DNA of 64,000 bases from BOG-1155 sp050012495. Its GTDB lineage: Bacteria > Desulfobacterota > Syntrophorhabdia > Syntrophorhabdales > WCHB1-27. Of this stretch, positions 1 to 7,696 are shown one piece after another. Below the pieces are notes generated by a model. It saw only the letters and a program-made list of their open reading frames with translations, was not told where the DNA came from and made no database searches. Location: contig JBEKHB010000003.1 of NCBI GenBank assembly GCA_050012495.1, positions 43,235 through 107,234 of the forward strand, read 5' to 3'. Numbering within the stretch: the first letter of the stretch is position 1; each line of letters begins with the position of its first letter. A program made the position numbers and the translations under genes.

Positions 1-212
1 GGCGTATGCCTCTCACCCCACCTGTCTTGAGCGGGAAGATAACTCGCGCCCTCCGAGGTTTCGAGGGTAAACCGGTGTCCGACCAGGGCGGGTGAGGCGC
101 CGCCGTCCTCGCATGTCTGCAGCTGGTCGTCGCTACGGCTGATCTCTGCGGCTCTGGTCGCCGTTGTTGATGCAAGGGCCGCCATTATCATAAATAGTGC
201 AACTCCTTTCAT
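1..212 (-). CDS. Secreted protein, N-terminal part only (cut by window edge)
   Basis: An open frame starts at 212 on the minus strand and runs off the window with no stop (about 70 residues visible). The N-terminus, MKGVALFMIMAALASTTATRA, is a typical cleavable signal peptide: Lys, hydrophobic core, small residues before a likely cut after TRA. The visible mature part (AEISRSDDQLQTCEDGG...) matches no family I recognise. An internal ATG at 191 has AAAGGAG about 11 nt upstream and could be the true start, but the Lys-containing start at 212 gives the better signal peptide. Exported location is inferred; function unknown. Confidence 0.5.
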   Translation of the reverse strand, partial: MKGVALFMIMAALASTTATRAAEISRSDDQLQTCEDGGASPALVGHRFTLETSEGASYLPAQDRWGERHT

Positions 213-560
213 GAGAAAAGATCCGGTCATCGCCTTCGGCACCTTAAGCCTGAACCCCTTGTCAACGCTCTTTTCAAGTACATCTCACTGCAACAGCCGT
301 GCCGGGGACATGTCACAGGTAAGTGAGCAGAATCATTCCCTCTAGTGACGCGACTGTCGGGAGGCAACGACGGGAATGTCGAGGACCGTGATGTGGAGGA
401 GACAAAAGTGTCGCACGAGATTATGAACCCTGAAGGCGTGAACCTCTTCCGACGGATGAAGTGAGATACACTCACAAGGACTTCAGAATGCAGTTCTTGA
501 CGCAGCCAAAGGATTGTCCCCGCTTGCTTCCCGCTCGGTCGCACTCAGTTGTGCGTGTCG
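213..560. other. About 350 bp without a supported gene
   Basis: The stretch lies between the start of the minus-strand secreted protein and the 3' end of the decayed P-type ATPase. A 105-codon open frame on the minus strand here (227-544) has an Arg/Ser-rich, family-less translation and no convincing ribosome site, so I do not call it. No RNA gene or repeat was recognised. Confidence 0.4.
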
Positions 561-2244
561 CTAATTCCTTCTCTTTACGGCAAGCAGCGGCCGCTGGGGG
601 TCGAAAATCCGATAGGCTACTAATTTAATCCGATCGTTCACCAGGAACCACGCGAGCGCATGGCCCCAGATCACAAAGGCCCATTTCCATCCGATTGGCG
701 GCATGAACAATCCGTACACAGCCGCCAGCGTGGCCAGCACTTTTGTGATAATCGCCGACCATAACAGCACCGGCGCGGGTCGGATGGACCAGAAAGGCCC
801 TCGTGTTCGCGTCACGAAGATCGTCAGATGACCGGCCACCGCCAGTTTCAGGAACATGAAGGTTTGGAGAAGGTCGCGGCTGAGATGGAACTCACGGTCG
901 CCGAGATAAAACAAACCGAACGAGGCAGCCACGCCGGCCACCCCCAGCACCGTCGCTATCCCCAGCACCAGCCGCATGTTCCAGGCCTCCGGCACGTTCG
1001 CATAGCGGACGTTACGGCATTGGCTGCCAGCTCCATGATCACCTGTGGCGCCCCTTTCGCCACGCTGAACGTTGTTCCGTCCGGACCGGTGACAGCGGCC
1101 TCGGTACGCTTGTGCACCGGGTCGAAGGGCTGGAAATGGACGAACGTGTAACGTGTGAGCGCCTGATCGTCTTTCAAACCGCTCAGTACGGCCAGATCGA
1201 TGGTGTCCTGATTCTCCGCCCGCGATGCCAGCGCGGCGCTCATGATGACCTCATCCCTGGTCACGCCGTCCACATTGAATGGCTCGCCCAGGGTCAGCTT
1301 GTTCTGCATCAGGGTGCCCGTCTTATCCGAGCAGAGCACGTCCATGCCCGCCATCTCCTCGATGGCTACCAGGCGGCTGACAATCGCTTGTTTTGCGGCG
1401 AGCAGCCGCGCCCCCACAGCCATCGTCACCGACAGTACCGTGGGCATCGCGACCTGGATCGCCGCTACTGTCAGCACCAATGCGAACTGGAGGGTGGTCG
1501 TCATCTTGTCGCCGCGGAAGAGCGCGACAGCGAGGATCAATACCACGAGCACTATGGCAATCACGATCAGGTAATCGCCTATCTTCAGCACGGCGCGCTG
1601 GAAGTGGCTGACGGTGTGCGCCTCCTGCACGAGCTGCGCCGTCTTGCCGAAGTACGTGTTCTGGCCCGTGCCGTAGACCAGCGCGTCGATTTCTCCCTGG
1701 CGGATGATCGAGCCCGAGTAGACCGCCTCGTTTTCTTTGCGGGTGACGGGCAAAGACTCGCCCGTCAACGCGGACTGGTCGACTCCAACGGGGTCGCCTT
1801 CAAACAAGCGCGCGTCTGCCGGCACGATGTCGCCGAGGCGCACGCGAATGACGTCGCCCAGCACCAGCTCACGCGCCTGCGCTGTAGTCCACTTCCCGTC
1901 ACGCCGGACCCGGGCCTGGACCGCCAGCTCGGCTTTCAGCGCGGCGATGGCGTGCCCGCCTGGTACTCCTCCCAGAACCCGACTGTGGCATTGGCCAGAA
2001 GGAGCACAAGGATGATGAAAAAATCGGGCCAGTGGCGGACAAGCGCCGAGAGAATCACGGCCGCCTCGATCATCCAGGGGATCGGATCCCAAAAATAGCT
2101 GAGAAACTTGAGAAGCGGATTGATCTTCTTTTCGGAGATCTCATTGTATCCGTAATGCGTGAGCCGGAGCTGCGCCTCGGCCTGGGTCAGGCCGGCAGGC
2201 GATGATCCCAGAAATAGGATAATCATCAGATTGACGGGGCGCAA
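561..2244 (-). pseudogene. Decayed P-type H+-ATPase (plasma-membrane, type IIIA family)
   Basis: Three pieces of one P-type proton ATPase lie in order on the minus strand in different frames. The N-terminal piece (1936-2244) has GLTQAEAQLRLTHYGYNEI and TM1-2. The middle piece (to about 1020) has the actuator motif LTGESLPVT, the phosphorylation motif CSDKTGTL and KGAPQVI. The C-terminal membrane piece (561 to about 1020) has NVRYANVPEAWNMRLVLG. The first two join by a single-base-type frameshift near 1950, where FWEEYQAG should continue into HAIAALKAEL. Between KGAPQVI and NVRYANV, near 1010-1030, most of the P-domain is deleted, including the expected TGD and GDGVNDAPAL motifs, roughly 250 residues by family length. 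The N-terminus before SSPAGL also looks foreign. ATP-driven transport is not possible without those motifs, so this is a pseudogene. Confidence 0.85.
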
Positions 2245-2335
2245 CCTAAGCGCTTACGCTCATGCAGCTGCAACATCCTCGCCCTAAAGGATTGCACATG
2301 GGTCCCGAGCCGAAAGAGGTCTTTATAATAGCCGG

Positions 2336-2364
2336 TTGACACGGCGCGGCGGGGCCGATAGAAT
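2336..2364 (+). promoter_or_regulatory. Sigma-70 type promoter for the TRIC-family gene
   Basis: TTGACA at 2336-2341 and TAGAAT at 2359-2364 are separated by exactly 17 bp. They lie about 37 bp upstream of the ATG at 2401, which has GAGG 7 to 8 nt ahead of it. Confidence 0.65.
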
Positions 2365-2400
2365 GAACAGGAGAGAGGCATGTGAGAAGAGAGGAAAGCT

Positions 2401-3000
2401 ATGCTGCGGCTGATTGAATTCCTGGGGATTCTTGCTTTTGCCCTCTCCGGCCTGATAGAGGCACGACGCAAGAAGATGGATTTCGTGGGCACCTACGCCA
2501 TTGCTTTCGTGACTGCCCTCGGCGGCGGTACGCTTCGGGATCTTCTCCTTGGCAGACAGCCTTTATGGGTGGTCCATCAAGAATATCCCATAATGATTAT
2601 GGCACTGGTAATCGGTGCGATCATCATATTCCGGTTGAAGAGATTCACCCTTACGGAGCACACGATAATTATACCCGACGGTCTTGGCCTCGGCCTTTTC
2701 AGCGCCAGTGGTACCGCCGCTGCATTTGACATGGGTCTTCCGCCCTTCGTCTGCGTGCTGATGGGCGTGATCACTGCGACGTTTGGAGGGGTGCTCAGGG
2801 ATATAGCCTGCAATAAAATACCGGTAATCTTCAGACGCACCGAGCTCTATGCGACGTGTTCTTTCTTCGCCGCCGCTGCGTACTGGGGCGGGCGCGTTTT
2901 AGGAGTAGACCATGTGCTGTCTGCGACAGCGAGCATCGTGATTGCCCTGACCCTCAGGATACTCGCGATAAGATTCCATTTGAGGCTCCCCCCTTTGTAG
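2401..3000 (+). CDS. TRIC / UPF0126 family membrane protein (YicG-like)
   Basis: This 199-residue, very hydrophobic protein has the internal duplication typical of the family: two related halves, each with three membrane segments. The first half has ALSGLIEARRKKMDFVG and GGGTLRDLLLG; the second has SASGTAAAFDMG and FGGVLRDIACNKIPVI. Family members are trimeric cation or small-solute channels of the inner membrane; the substrate here is unknown. A 17-bp-spaced promoter precedes it and a GAGG ribosome site supports the start at 2401. Its TAG stop lies exactly at the edge of the 130-bp repeat element that follows; the stop codon is part of the duplicated 11 bp, so the insertion left the protein intact. 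Confidence 0.88.
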   Translation: MLRLIEFLGILAFALSGLIEARRKKMDFVGTYAIAFVTALGGGTLRDLLLGRQPLWVVHQEYPIMIMALVIGAIIIFRLKRFTLTEHTIIIPDGLGLGLFSASGTAAAFDMGLPPFVCVLMGVITATFGGVLRDIACNKIPVIFRRTELYATCSFFAAAAYWGGRVLGVDHVLSATASIVIALTLRILAIRFHLRLPPL

Positions 3001-3130
3001 CATAAGCGCTAACTTAGGCCGTCACCCCGGTGAAAACCGGGGTCCGGAAGCCTTAAGTTGCCCTGGATACCGGCTTCCGCCGGTATGACGAATCGTCGCA
3101 ACCAACCCCCCTCTTATGTTAGCGCTTATA
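3001..3130. mobile_element. 130-bp MITE-like element built of two REP hairpins
   Basis: The 12-bp arms ATAAGCGCTAAC (3002-3013) and GTTAGCGCTTAT (3118-3129) are perfect inverted repeats. The 11-mer CCCCTTTGTAG occurs immediately outside on both sides (2990-3000 and 3131-3141), as a target-site duplication would. Inside are two palindromes facing each other, one starting GTCACCCCGG near 3020 and one ending CCGGTATGAC at 3089. They share the pattern GTCAnnCCGG...CCGGnnTCC. The second recurs exactly, inverted, at 52969-52995. Paired opposed REPs are known as REPIN or BIME units mobilised in trans. Mobility is inferred; no transposase is present in the window. Confidence 0.7.
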
Positions 3131-3359
3131 CCCCTTTGTAGGCGGGGCTCAAGCGCGCGCTGCCGAAGCAGGCGGCCCCCGCCGAAAAAGTATTCGAGAG
3201 TCTGACTCACTCCCGCTTTCACATCAATTGAGGCGATTATAGTGACCTATGATTGCCGACGTCCAATTCTTCAGGGTGAGATGGACCGCAATCGCTGCCG
3301 GATCGACAACAATGACCGACACGAACGCAAAAACTCCGATTGCTGTTGCCGCGATTACG

Positions 3360-3980
3360 TTAGTGAGAGAGGATGCAGAGCAGCAGGTCCGCGTGAAGGC
3401 TGACCAGGTCGCAAAACGTGCCGCCCGCTTTAAGGAAATCCAGCCACCGCGCGCAGATGAAGACGCCATCGATGAAGTGCTCCCTGAGCGCCGGATTCCG
3501 GAGCCTTCCCTCATCGATCACGGGGAGCAGGGGGTTTTGGCGGATGAAGGCTGCGGCGAAGATGCCGCTGCCGCTCCTGCCCGGCTTGCCCTGGTCGTTA
3601 TATACCGTGACTCCTTTCAAGCCGGAGCTTGGTGACCGGCTTTTGAAGATAAATCCCGCGAGGCCTTCACCGGCCAGATCCTTCGTCCGGGCATCGCTCC
3701 ATCGCTGCATGGCCTCGGTGTGGTCTACCCCGGTCCGGCTCGTGATGAGCCGCGGCGATGCAGGGTCGCCCACGAGACGGAGCGCTTCCCTGGGGACCGG
3801 GAGCCCGTATTCGACCTCCGGGCACACAGGGACGTACTCGAAGAACTGCCCAAGGGTCTCCGCAATGTAGCGATCACGCTTATGACCTCCGTCGTACCGG
3901 ACCCTTATCCCGAGCAGACACGCGCTCACGCCGATCTTGATTTTTTCGGTGTCCGTCGCACCCATCGTCTTCGGCTTCAC
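3360..3980 (-). CDS. DUF523 family protein, C-terminal domain missing
   Basis: Residues about 13-160 are a DUF523 domain: KIKIGVSACLLGIRVRYDGG, VPVCPEVEYGLPVPRE, FIFKSRSPSSGL and YNDQGKPGRSGSGIFA. The start is a GTG at 3980 with GGAGG six bases upstream. Many homologues are fused to a DUF1722 domain. Here the protein ends with LVSLHADLLLCILSH, which faintly resembles the opening of DUF1722, followed by a stop, so the gene may be truncated or simply the short form. The conserved Cys residues suggest metal or nucleotide chemistry, but the family has no settled function. It sits just downstream of copA on the same strand. Confidence 0.75.
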   Translation of the reverse strand: MKPKTMGATDTEKIKIGVSACLLGIRVRYDGGHKRDRYIAETLGQFFEYVPVCPEVEYGLPVPREALRLVGDPASPRLITSRTGVDHTEAMQRWSDARTKDLAGEGLAGFIFKSRSPSSGLKGVTVYNDQGKPGRSGSGIFAAAFIRQNPLLPVIDEGRLRNPALREHFIDGVFICARWLDFLKAGGTFCDLVSLHADLLLCILSH

Positions 3981-4016
3981 CCCATTCCTCCTTGATTGAT
4001 TCCAGCCGACGTGGTA

Positions 4017-6287
4017 TCACACGGCGGCGGGCCGGTACCGCTTCAGCATAAGCGAGAGAGAGACTACGGTGACGGAGCTCATGGCCATGGCGAGGCCCGA
4101 CACTTCCGGTTTCAGGGTAATGCCGAAGAAGGGATAGAGGATGCCCGAGGCGACGGGGATCAACGCCGCGTTGTAGGCGAAGGCCCAGAAAATATTCTGC
4201 TTTATCCGGGCCATTACCTTTCTGCTCAGTTGGATCCCCGAGACGGCGTCCATTAAATCGTCCCGGATCAGCACTATCTCTGCGCTCTCGATGGCCACGT
4301 CCGTTCCGCTCCCGATAGCAATGCCCACGTCCGCCTGGGCAAGCGCTGGGGCGTCGTTTATGCCGTCACCCACAAAGGCGACCACATTGCCTGCTTCCTG
4401 AAGCTTCCTGACCGCGCCGGCCTTCTCCTGGGGCAGCACTCCCGCCAGTACCTGGTCGATGCCGGCGAGCCGGCCAACGGCGCCGGCAGTCCTTTCGTTG
4501 TCGCCCGTGATCATCACCACCTTTAGGCCCAGTTTCCGAAAAGCCTTGACTGCAGCGGGCGTCGTTGCTTTAAGGGTATCGGCAATAGCGATAAGGCCCA
4601 GGATTTTTCTTTCCAGCGCCACAAGGACGACCGTTTTCCCCTCGCTCTCCAGGACCGAACGCTTCTGTTCCACTTCGCCTGAAGGGTTCAAGCCTTTCTC
4701 CGCAAAGAAGGCCCCGCTCCCTACCGAGGCCTCCTGCCCGTCTATGCGCGCGCACACACCCTTGCCGCCGACGGTATCGAAAGCCGTGCTCTCCGGTAGG
4801 ACAATCTGCCGCTCCTTCGCCCCGGCGAGGATCGCCGCGCCAAGGGGGTGCGGGGAATACCTCTCGACGGATGCCGCCAGACCGAGCAGACGCTCAACGG
4901 TCGTGTCGAGGGGGATGATGTCGGTCACTTCCGGCTTCCCCCTGGTCAGGGTGCCAGTCTTGTCGCAGGCTACAATGGTAAGTTTCTCCGAGCGCTCAAG
5001 CACCTCGCCGTTCTTGATGAGTATGCCAAGCTCCGCGCCCCGCCCGATCCCTACCGTCACTGCGGTGGGGGTCGCGAGCCCCAGCGCGCAGGGGCAGGCG
5101 ATCACGAGGACCGATATAAGGGCGGTCATTGCAAAGAGCAGTGTACTGCCGAGGATAAAATACCACAGGCAAAAGGAAAAGAGGGCGATTGCGAGGACGA
5201 CGGGGATAAAATAGGCAACGACCCTGTCTGCTATCCTCTGGACGGGAGGTTTCGATCCCTGGGCTTCTTCCACGAGCCTCACGATCTGGGCGAGCACCGT
5301 ATCCCTGCCTACCTTCCGGGCGGTGAAGGTGAGCACGCCATTTTGGTTGAGTGTCCCGCCCACCACGCTGTCGCCCGGTTTTTTCAGAACGGGAAGAGGC
5401 TCTCCGGTAATCATCGATTCGTCCACATAGCTCGTCCCGCTGCACACTTCCCCGTCCACGGGCACCTTTTGGCCGGGCTTTACGATAACAGTATCCCCTA
5501 GTTGCACGTCCTGCACCGCTATCTCGGTCTCCTGCCCGGCCCTGAGCGCAATTGCCGTTTTGGGCTGAAGGCCCATGAGCTTCCTGATGGCTTCTCCTGT
5601 CTTGCCCTTGGCCCGCGCCTCCAGGTAACGCCCCATTGAGAGGAAGGTGGCAAGGAGGACCGCGCTGTCATAAAAGAGGAACTCCCTCGAGAGGACGATC
5701 CGAAAGGTGCCGAGGAGGCTTGCCGCAAAAGAAACGCCGATCCCCATAGAGTACATGACGTCCATGTTCAGGTTTCTATTCCTGAGCGCCCTCCACGCAG
5801 CGGAGAAAATCGGATGGCTTATGTAGATGAAGACGGGCGTCGACACGATGAGCATCACATACGGCACGATGCCGTGCATGGCCATTGGCGAGAACATGAG
5901 GAGCATCAAGGGGATGCCGACAGTAAAACCGACGATGACCCTGTTCCGCTTTTCCCGCAGATCCCTCATGCGGCCTTGCGCCTCCAGGTTTTCGGTGTCC
6001 TCACCCTCGATGCCGAGGTAGTGGTAACCCGCGTCTTCAACCGCCTTGCGTATGTCGGAAGGGGAGACGAGGCCGGGGCTGTAGGTCACCCGCGCTTTTT
6101 CCGCCCCCAGATTGACAGAGACAGCGGTGACGCCGGCGATAGCGGAGACGGCCTTTTCAATCGCCCCGGCGCACATCACGCAGGTCATCCCTCCAATCTT
6201 GATGTTTTTCTTCTCTTCGATCACCCGGCAGCCGGCCCCGCCGGTCGCCTCACCGTCGGCCGCGCTCTCGCTTCTTCCATCGCTCAT
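4017..6287 (-). CDS. copA: Copper-translocating P1B-type ATPase
   Basis: The protein (about 756 residues from the ATG at 6287) exports Cu(I) across the inner membrane at the cost of ATP. In order it shows one N-terminal HMA domain with GGMTCVMCAGAIEKAV, membrane pairs, the TGEPLPV actuator loop, the transport motif ACPCALGLATP, the phosphorylation motif DKTGTLT, an SPHPLG (HP) motif in the nucleotide-binding domain, TGDNERT, GDGINDAPALAQADVGIA and two final membrane helices. A longer frame begins 18 codons upstream, but its extra residues are atypical and the chosen ATG has AAGG and GGGAG just ahead. An ArsR-type regulator lies upstream on the same strand and a CopZ-like chaperone is encoded divergently, so the set is a copper homeostasis cassette. 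Confidence 0.93.
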   Translation of the reverse strand: MSDGRSESAADGEATGGAGCRVIEEKKNIKIGGMTCVMCAGAIEKAVSAIAGVTAVSVNLGAEKARVTYSPGLVSPSDIRKAVEDAGYHYLGIEGEDTENLEAQGRMRDLREKRNRVIVGFTVGIPLMLLMFSPMAMHGIVPYVMLIVSTPVFIYISHPIFSAAWRALRNRNLNMDVMYSMGIGVSFAASLLGTFRIVLSREFLFYDSAVLLATFLSMGRYLEARAKGKTGEAIRKLMGLQPKTAIALRAGQETEIAVQDVQLGDTVIVKPGQKVPVDGEVCSGTSYVDESMITGEPLPVLKKPGDSVVGGTLNQNGVLTFTARKVGRDTVLAQIVRLVEEAQGSKPPVQRIADRVVAYFIPVVLAIALFSFCLWYFILGSTLLFAMTALISVLVIACPCALGLATPTAVTVGIGRGAELGILIKNGEVLERSEKLTIVACDKTGTLTRGKPEVTDIIPLDTTVERLLGLAASVERYSPHPLGAAILAGAKERQIVLPESTAFDTVGGKGVCARIDGQEASVGSGAFFAEKGLNPSGEVEQKRSVLESEGKTVVLVALERKILGLIAIADTLKATTPAAVKAFRKLGLKVVMITGDNERTAGAVGRLAGIDQVLAGVLPQEKAGAVRKLQEAGNVVAFVGDGINDAPALAQADVGIAIGSGTDVAIESAEIVLIRDDLMDAVSGIQLSRKVMARIKQNIFWAFAYNAALIPVASGILYPFFGITLKPEVSGLAMAMSSVTVVSLSLMLKRYRPAAV

Positions 6288-6363
6288 AACCTTATGCTCC
6301 CTTCGAACCCCTGCAAGCCCTCGGCCCGGGCAGGCATACATGTCTCTGTGAAAAAGCCTGTTT

Positions 6364-6702
6364 CTATTTTGCCCTAACCTTCATGAGGTCCTTCGACAAC
6401 TTCTCCGTGTGGGAGAGCTCTTCGAGAAGTATTTCTGCAATTGTGTCAAAGGCGTGAATGACTTTCGGATTGGCGAGGGAATAGTAAATGGTGACGCCTT
6501 CGCGCCTGGCAGCGACTATGCGGCGCGATCTTAGCACCGCAAGGTGCTGCGACACGTTGGACTGAGGGACATTCGCCAGCTTCGACAAGTCGCCGACGCA
6601 AAGCTCCCGGTCTCTCAGCAGGTTCAGGATCTCAAGCCGTTTAGGCGAGGTGAAGGCCTCGCAAAACCGGGCGTGCAGCTCGTACAGCGTGCTTCTATCC
6701 AT
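6364..6702 (-). CDS. ArsR/SmtB family metal-responsive repressor
   Basis: This 112-residue protein is a winged-helix repressor: ALpha3 region ELCVGDLSKLANVPQSNVSQHLAVL, then RRIVAARREGVTIYYSL. The ELCVGDL stretch matches the position of the ELCV(C/G)DL metal box of ArsR/CadC members, but it carries a single Cys, so the inducer cannot be predicted; a copper or thiol-metal signal is inferred from the neighbouring copA and copZ. It is the first gene of the minus-strand unit leading into copA (76-bp gap) and has its own promoter at 6724-6752. Confidence 0.88.
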   Translation of the reverse strand: MDRSTLYELHARFCEAFTSPKRLEILNLLRDRELCVGDLSKLANVPQSNVSQHLAVLRSRRIVAARREGVTIYYSLANPKVIHAFDTIAEILLEELSHTEKLSKDLMKVRAK

Positions 6703-6723
6703 CTATTTTTCCATTATGTTATA

Positions 6724-6752
6724 ATATTAGTAGCAACGAATATATATGTCAA
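6724..6752 (-). promoter_or_regulatory. Promoter of the ArsR-type regulator/copA unit
   Basis: Read on the minus strand, TTGACA (6752-6747) and TAATAT (6729-6724) are 17 bp apart. The spacer is AT-rich with partly dyad ATATAT/ATATTAT sequence, a plausible autoregulatory operator. The start codon at 6702 lies 22 bp beyond the -10 box. Confidence 0.6.
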
Positions 6753-6928
6753 TGAGGGAAACTCTGTTTTTGTGCATGAAATATAACCAACAGGTGGATA
6801 CGGACAAGAACCCTTGTCCGCACCAGGCTGATTATTGTCAGTTCAGGGAGAGTTGCGTCATCAACAGGCTCTGCATGGACCGTAGGGATTGCAGGGAAAA
6901 AAAGAAGGCAGCCCGTCACGAAGCCTGA
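6746..6928 (+). CDS. Small Cys-rich protein, function unknown
   Basis: A frame of up to 60 codons encodes a hydrophilic protein with evenly spaced Cys: NPCPHQADYCQF, ESCVINRLCMDRRDCRE. The spacing suggests a metal or Fe-S/zinc ligand set. It is encoded divergently from the ArsR/copA unit and just upstream of the CopZ-like gene, so a copper-related role is possible. The start is uncertain: ATGs at 6746, 6752 and 6776 are all in frame and none has a strong ribosome site. The amino-acid pattern, not the start, is the support. Confidence 0.4.
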   Translation: MSMRETLFLCMKYNQQVDTDKNPCPHQADYCQFRESCVINRLCMDRRDCREKKKAARHEA

Positions 6929-6998
6929 AAGGGCGTGTAAATGGTCGCTTACATGGCCGGCCGGGGGCGCGGGCGCACATCGGATGAAGGAGGATATG

Positions 6999-7202
6999 AT
7001 GTCGGAAGCCACAATGAAGATCGAAGGGATGACGTGCCGGCACTGCGTGATGCGTGTGAAGAAGGCTGTCGAGCAGGTGCCCGGTGTTTCTCGGACGGAG
7101 GTCGCCATCGGCACAGCCCGGATCACGTACGACGAATCGCGGGTCAAAGAACAGGACCTGGAGTGGGCAGTGGAAAAGGCGGGGTACAAAGTCAGGAAAT
7201 AG
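6999..7202 (+). CDS. copZ: CopZ-like copper chaperone (single HMA domain)
   Basis: The protein is about 67 residues and consists of one heavy-metal-associated fold with IEGMTCRHCVMRVKKAVEQV, in which the two Cys of MTCxxC bind Cu(I), ending EWAVEKAGYKVRK. It would carry copper to CopA in the cytoplasm. ATG 6999 is chosen because GGAGG at 6989-6993 is five bases away; the in-frame ATGs at 6984 and 6996 overlap or crowd that site. It is divergent from copA and upstream of the selenoprotein gene. Confidence 0.88.
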   Translation: MSEATMKIEGMTCRHCVMRVKKAVEQVPGVSRTEVAIGTARITYDESRVKEQDLEWAVEKAGYKVRK

Positions 7203-7279
7203 ATTTTTGCGAAGGGATGCCTTACACTATAGTAAGGGCGTAACGCGCATGCGCGACTATCAAGAATAAGGAGTAACCT

Positions 7280-7591
7280 ATGTTTGACGCAACAGAGGAG
7301 GCGTTAGAGACCATTAAAGCGTACATGAAGGAGCAGAATCTGGCGTCTGCCGTCAGGATCGCGATGTCAGGCGGAGGGTGATCGGGACCCTCGCTGGGTT
7401 TGGCTCTGGATGAGCCAAAAAGAACGGATGAGGTCTTCGACCGCGATGGGGTGACGTTTCTTGTCGATAAGCAACTCTACGAGAAGAACAAGCCGATCAC
7501 GGTCGACTATGTCGGGATCCCGGGGCGGAAGAGATTTATGATCAAGTCGGCCCTTGACGAGAAAAACGGCTGCGGAGGCTGTAGCTGCTAA
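7280..7591 (+). CDS. HesB/IscA-like selenoprotein (UGA at codon 34 read as Sec)
   Basis: Translated through the in-frame TGA at 7379-7381, this is a 103-residue HesB/IscA-like protein: MFDATEEALETIKAYMKEQN, AVRIAMSGGG-U-SGPSLGLAL, DEP, ending NGCGGCSC. The Sec occupies the place of the first conserved metal-binding Cys of the family, and the Cys-rich tail (C98, C101, C103) supplies the other ligands. Both sides of the TGA align to one continuous domain in the same frame, which argues against a random stop. A hairpin of SECIS type begins 17 nt after the codon. HesB-like selenoproteins are a known bacterial family. A ribosome site AAGGAG precedes ATG 7280. A strong terminator follows. Confidence 0.85.
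7379..7419 (+). promoter_or_regulatory. Sec UGA codon and bacterial SECIS hairpin
   Basis: TGA is at 7379-7381. At 7399-7406 TTTGGCTC pairs perfectly with GAGCCAAA at 7412-7419 around the five-base loop TGGAT. The codon-to-loop distance (25 nt) and the G in the first two loop positions fit the published bacterial SECIS model. The element would be bound by SelB with Sec-tRNA. Confidence 0.75.
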
Positions 7592-7611
7592 AAACCCGTG
7601 CGGCGGATAAT

Positions 7612-7653
7612 AAAGGCCCCCGATCCGGCAGCGCTCCCGGATCCGGGGCCTTT
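7612..7653 (+). terminator. Strong rho-independent terminator
   Basis: A 17-bp stem with one mismatch (7612-7628 with 7637-7653; arms begin AAAGGCCCC and end GGGGCCTTT) surrounds an 8-nt loop about 20 bp after the selenoprotein stop. The arm ends in TTTAT. Confidence 0.8.
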
Positions 7654-7696
7654 ATACCGGATGACCTTGATTGCGCAAGGAGACGGAGATGCGAAT

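Noticed and set aside
227..544. 105-codon open frame on the minus strand near the left edge
   Set aside because: Low-complexity Arg/Ser-rich translation with no family resemblance, no clear ribosome site, and no conserved context.
1112..2098. Long plus-strand open frame opposite the broken H+-ATPase
   Set aside because: It is the antisense of the ATPase, rich in His, Arg and Gln as expected for a shadow of a GC-rich gene.
3224..3372. Hydrophobic minus-strand stretch (VIAATAIGVFAFVSVIVVDP...)
   Set aside because: It looks like part of a membrane protein, but it has no start of its own and no identifiable family, so it is left as a possible fragment only.
6941..7243. 100-codon frame overlapping copZ in another frame
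   Set aside because: The HMA fold in the other frame is unambiguous; this one is a shadow.
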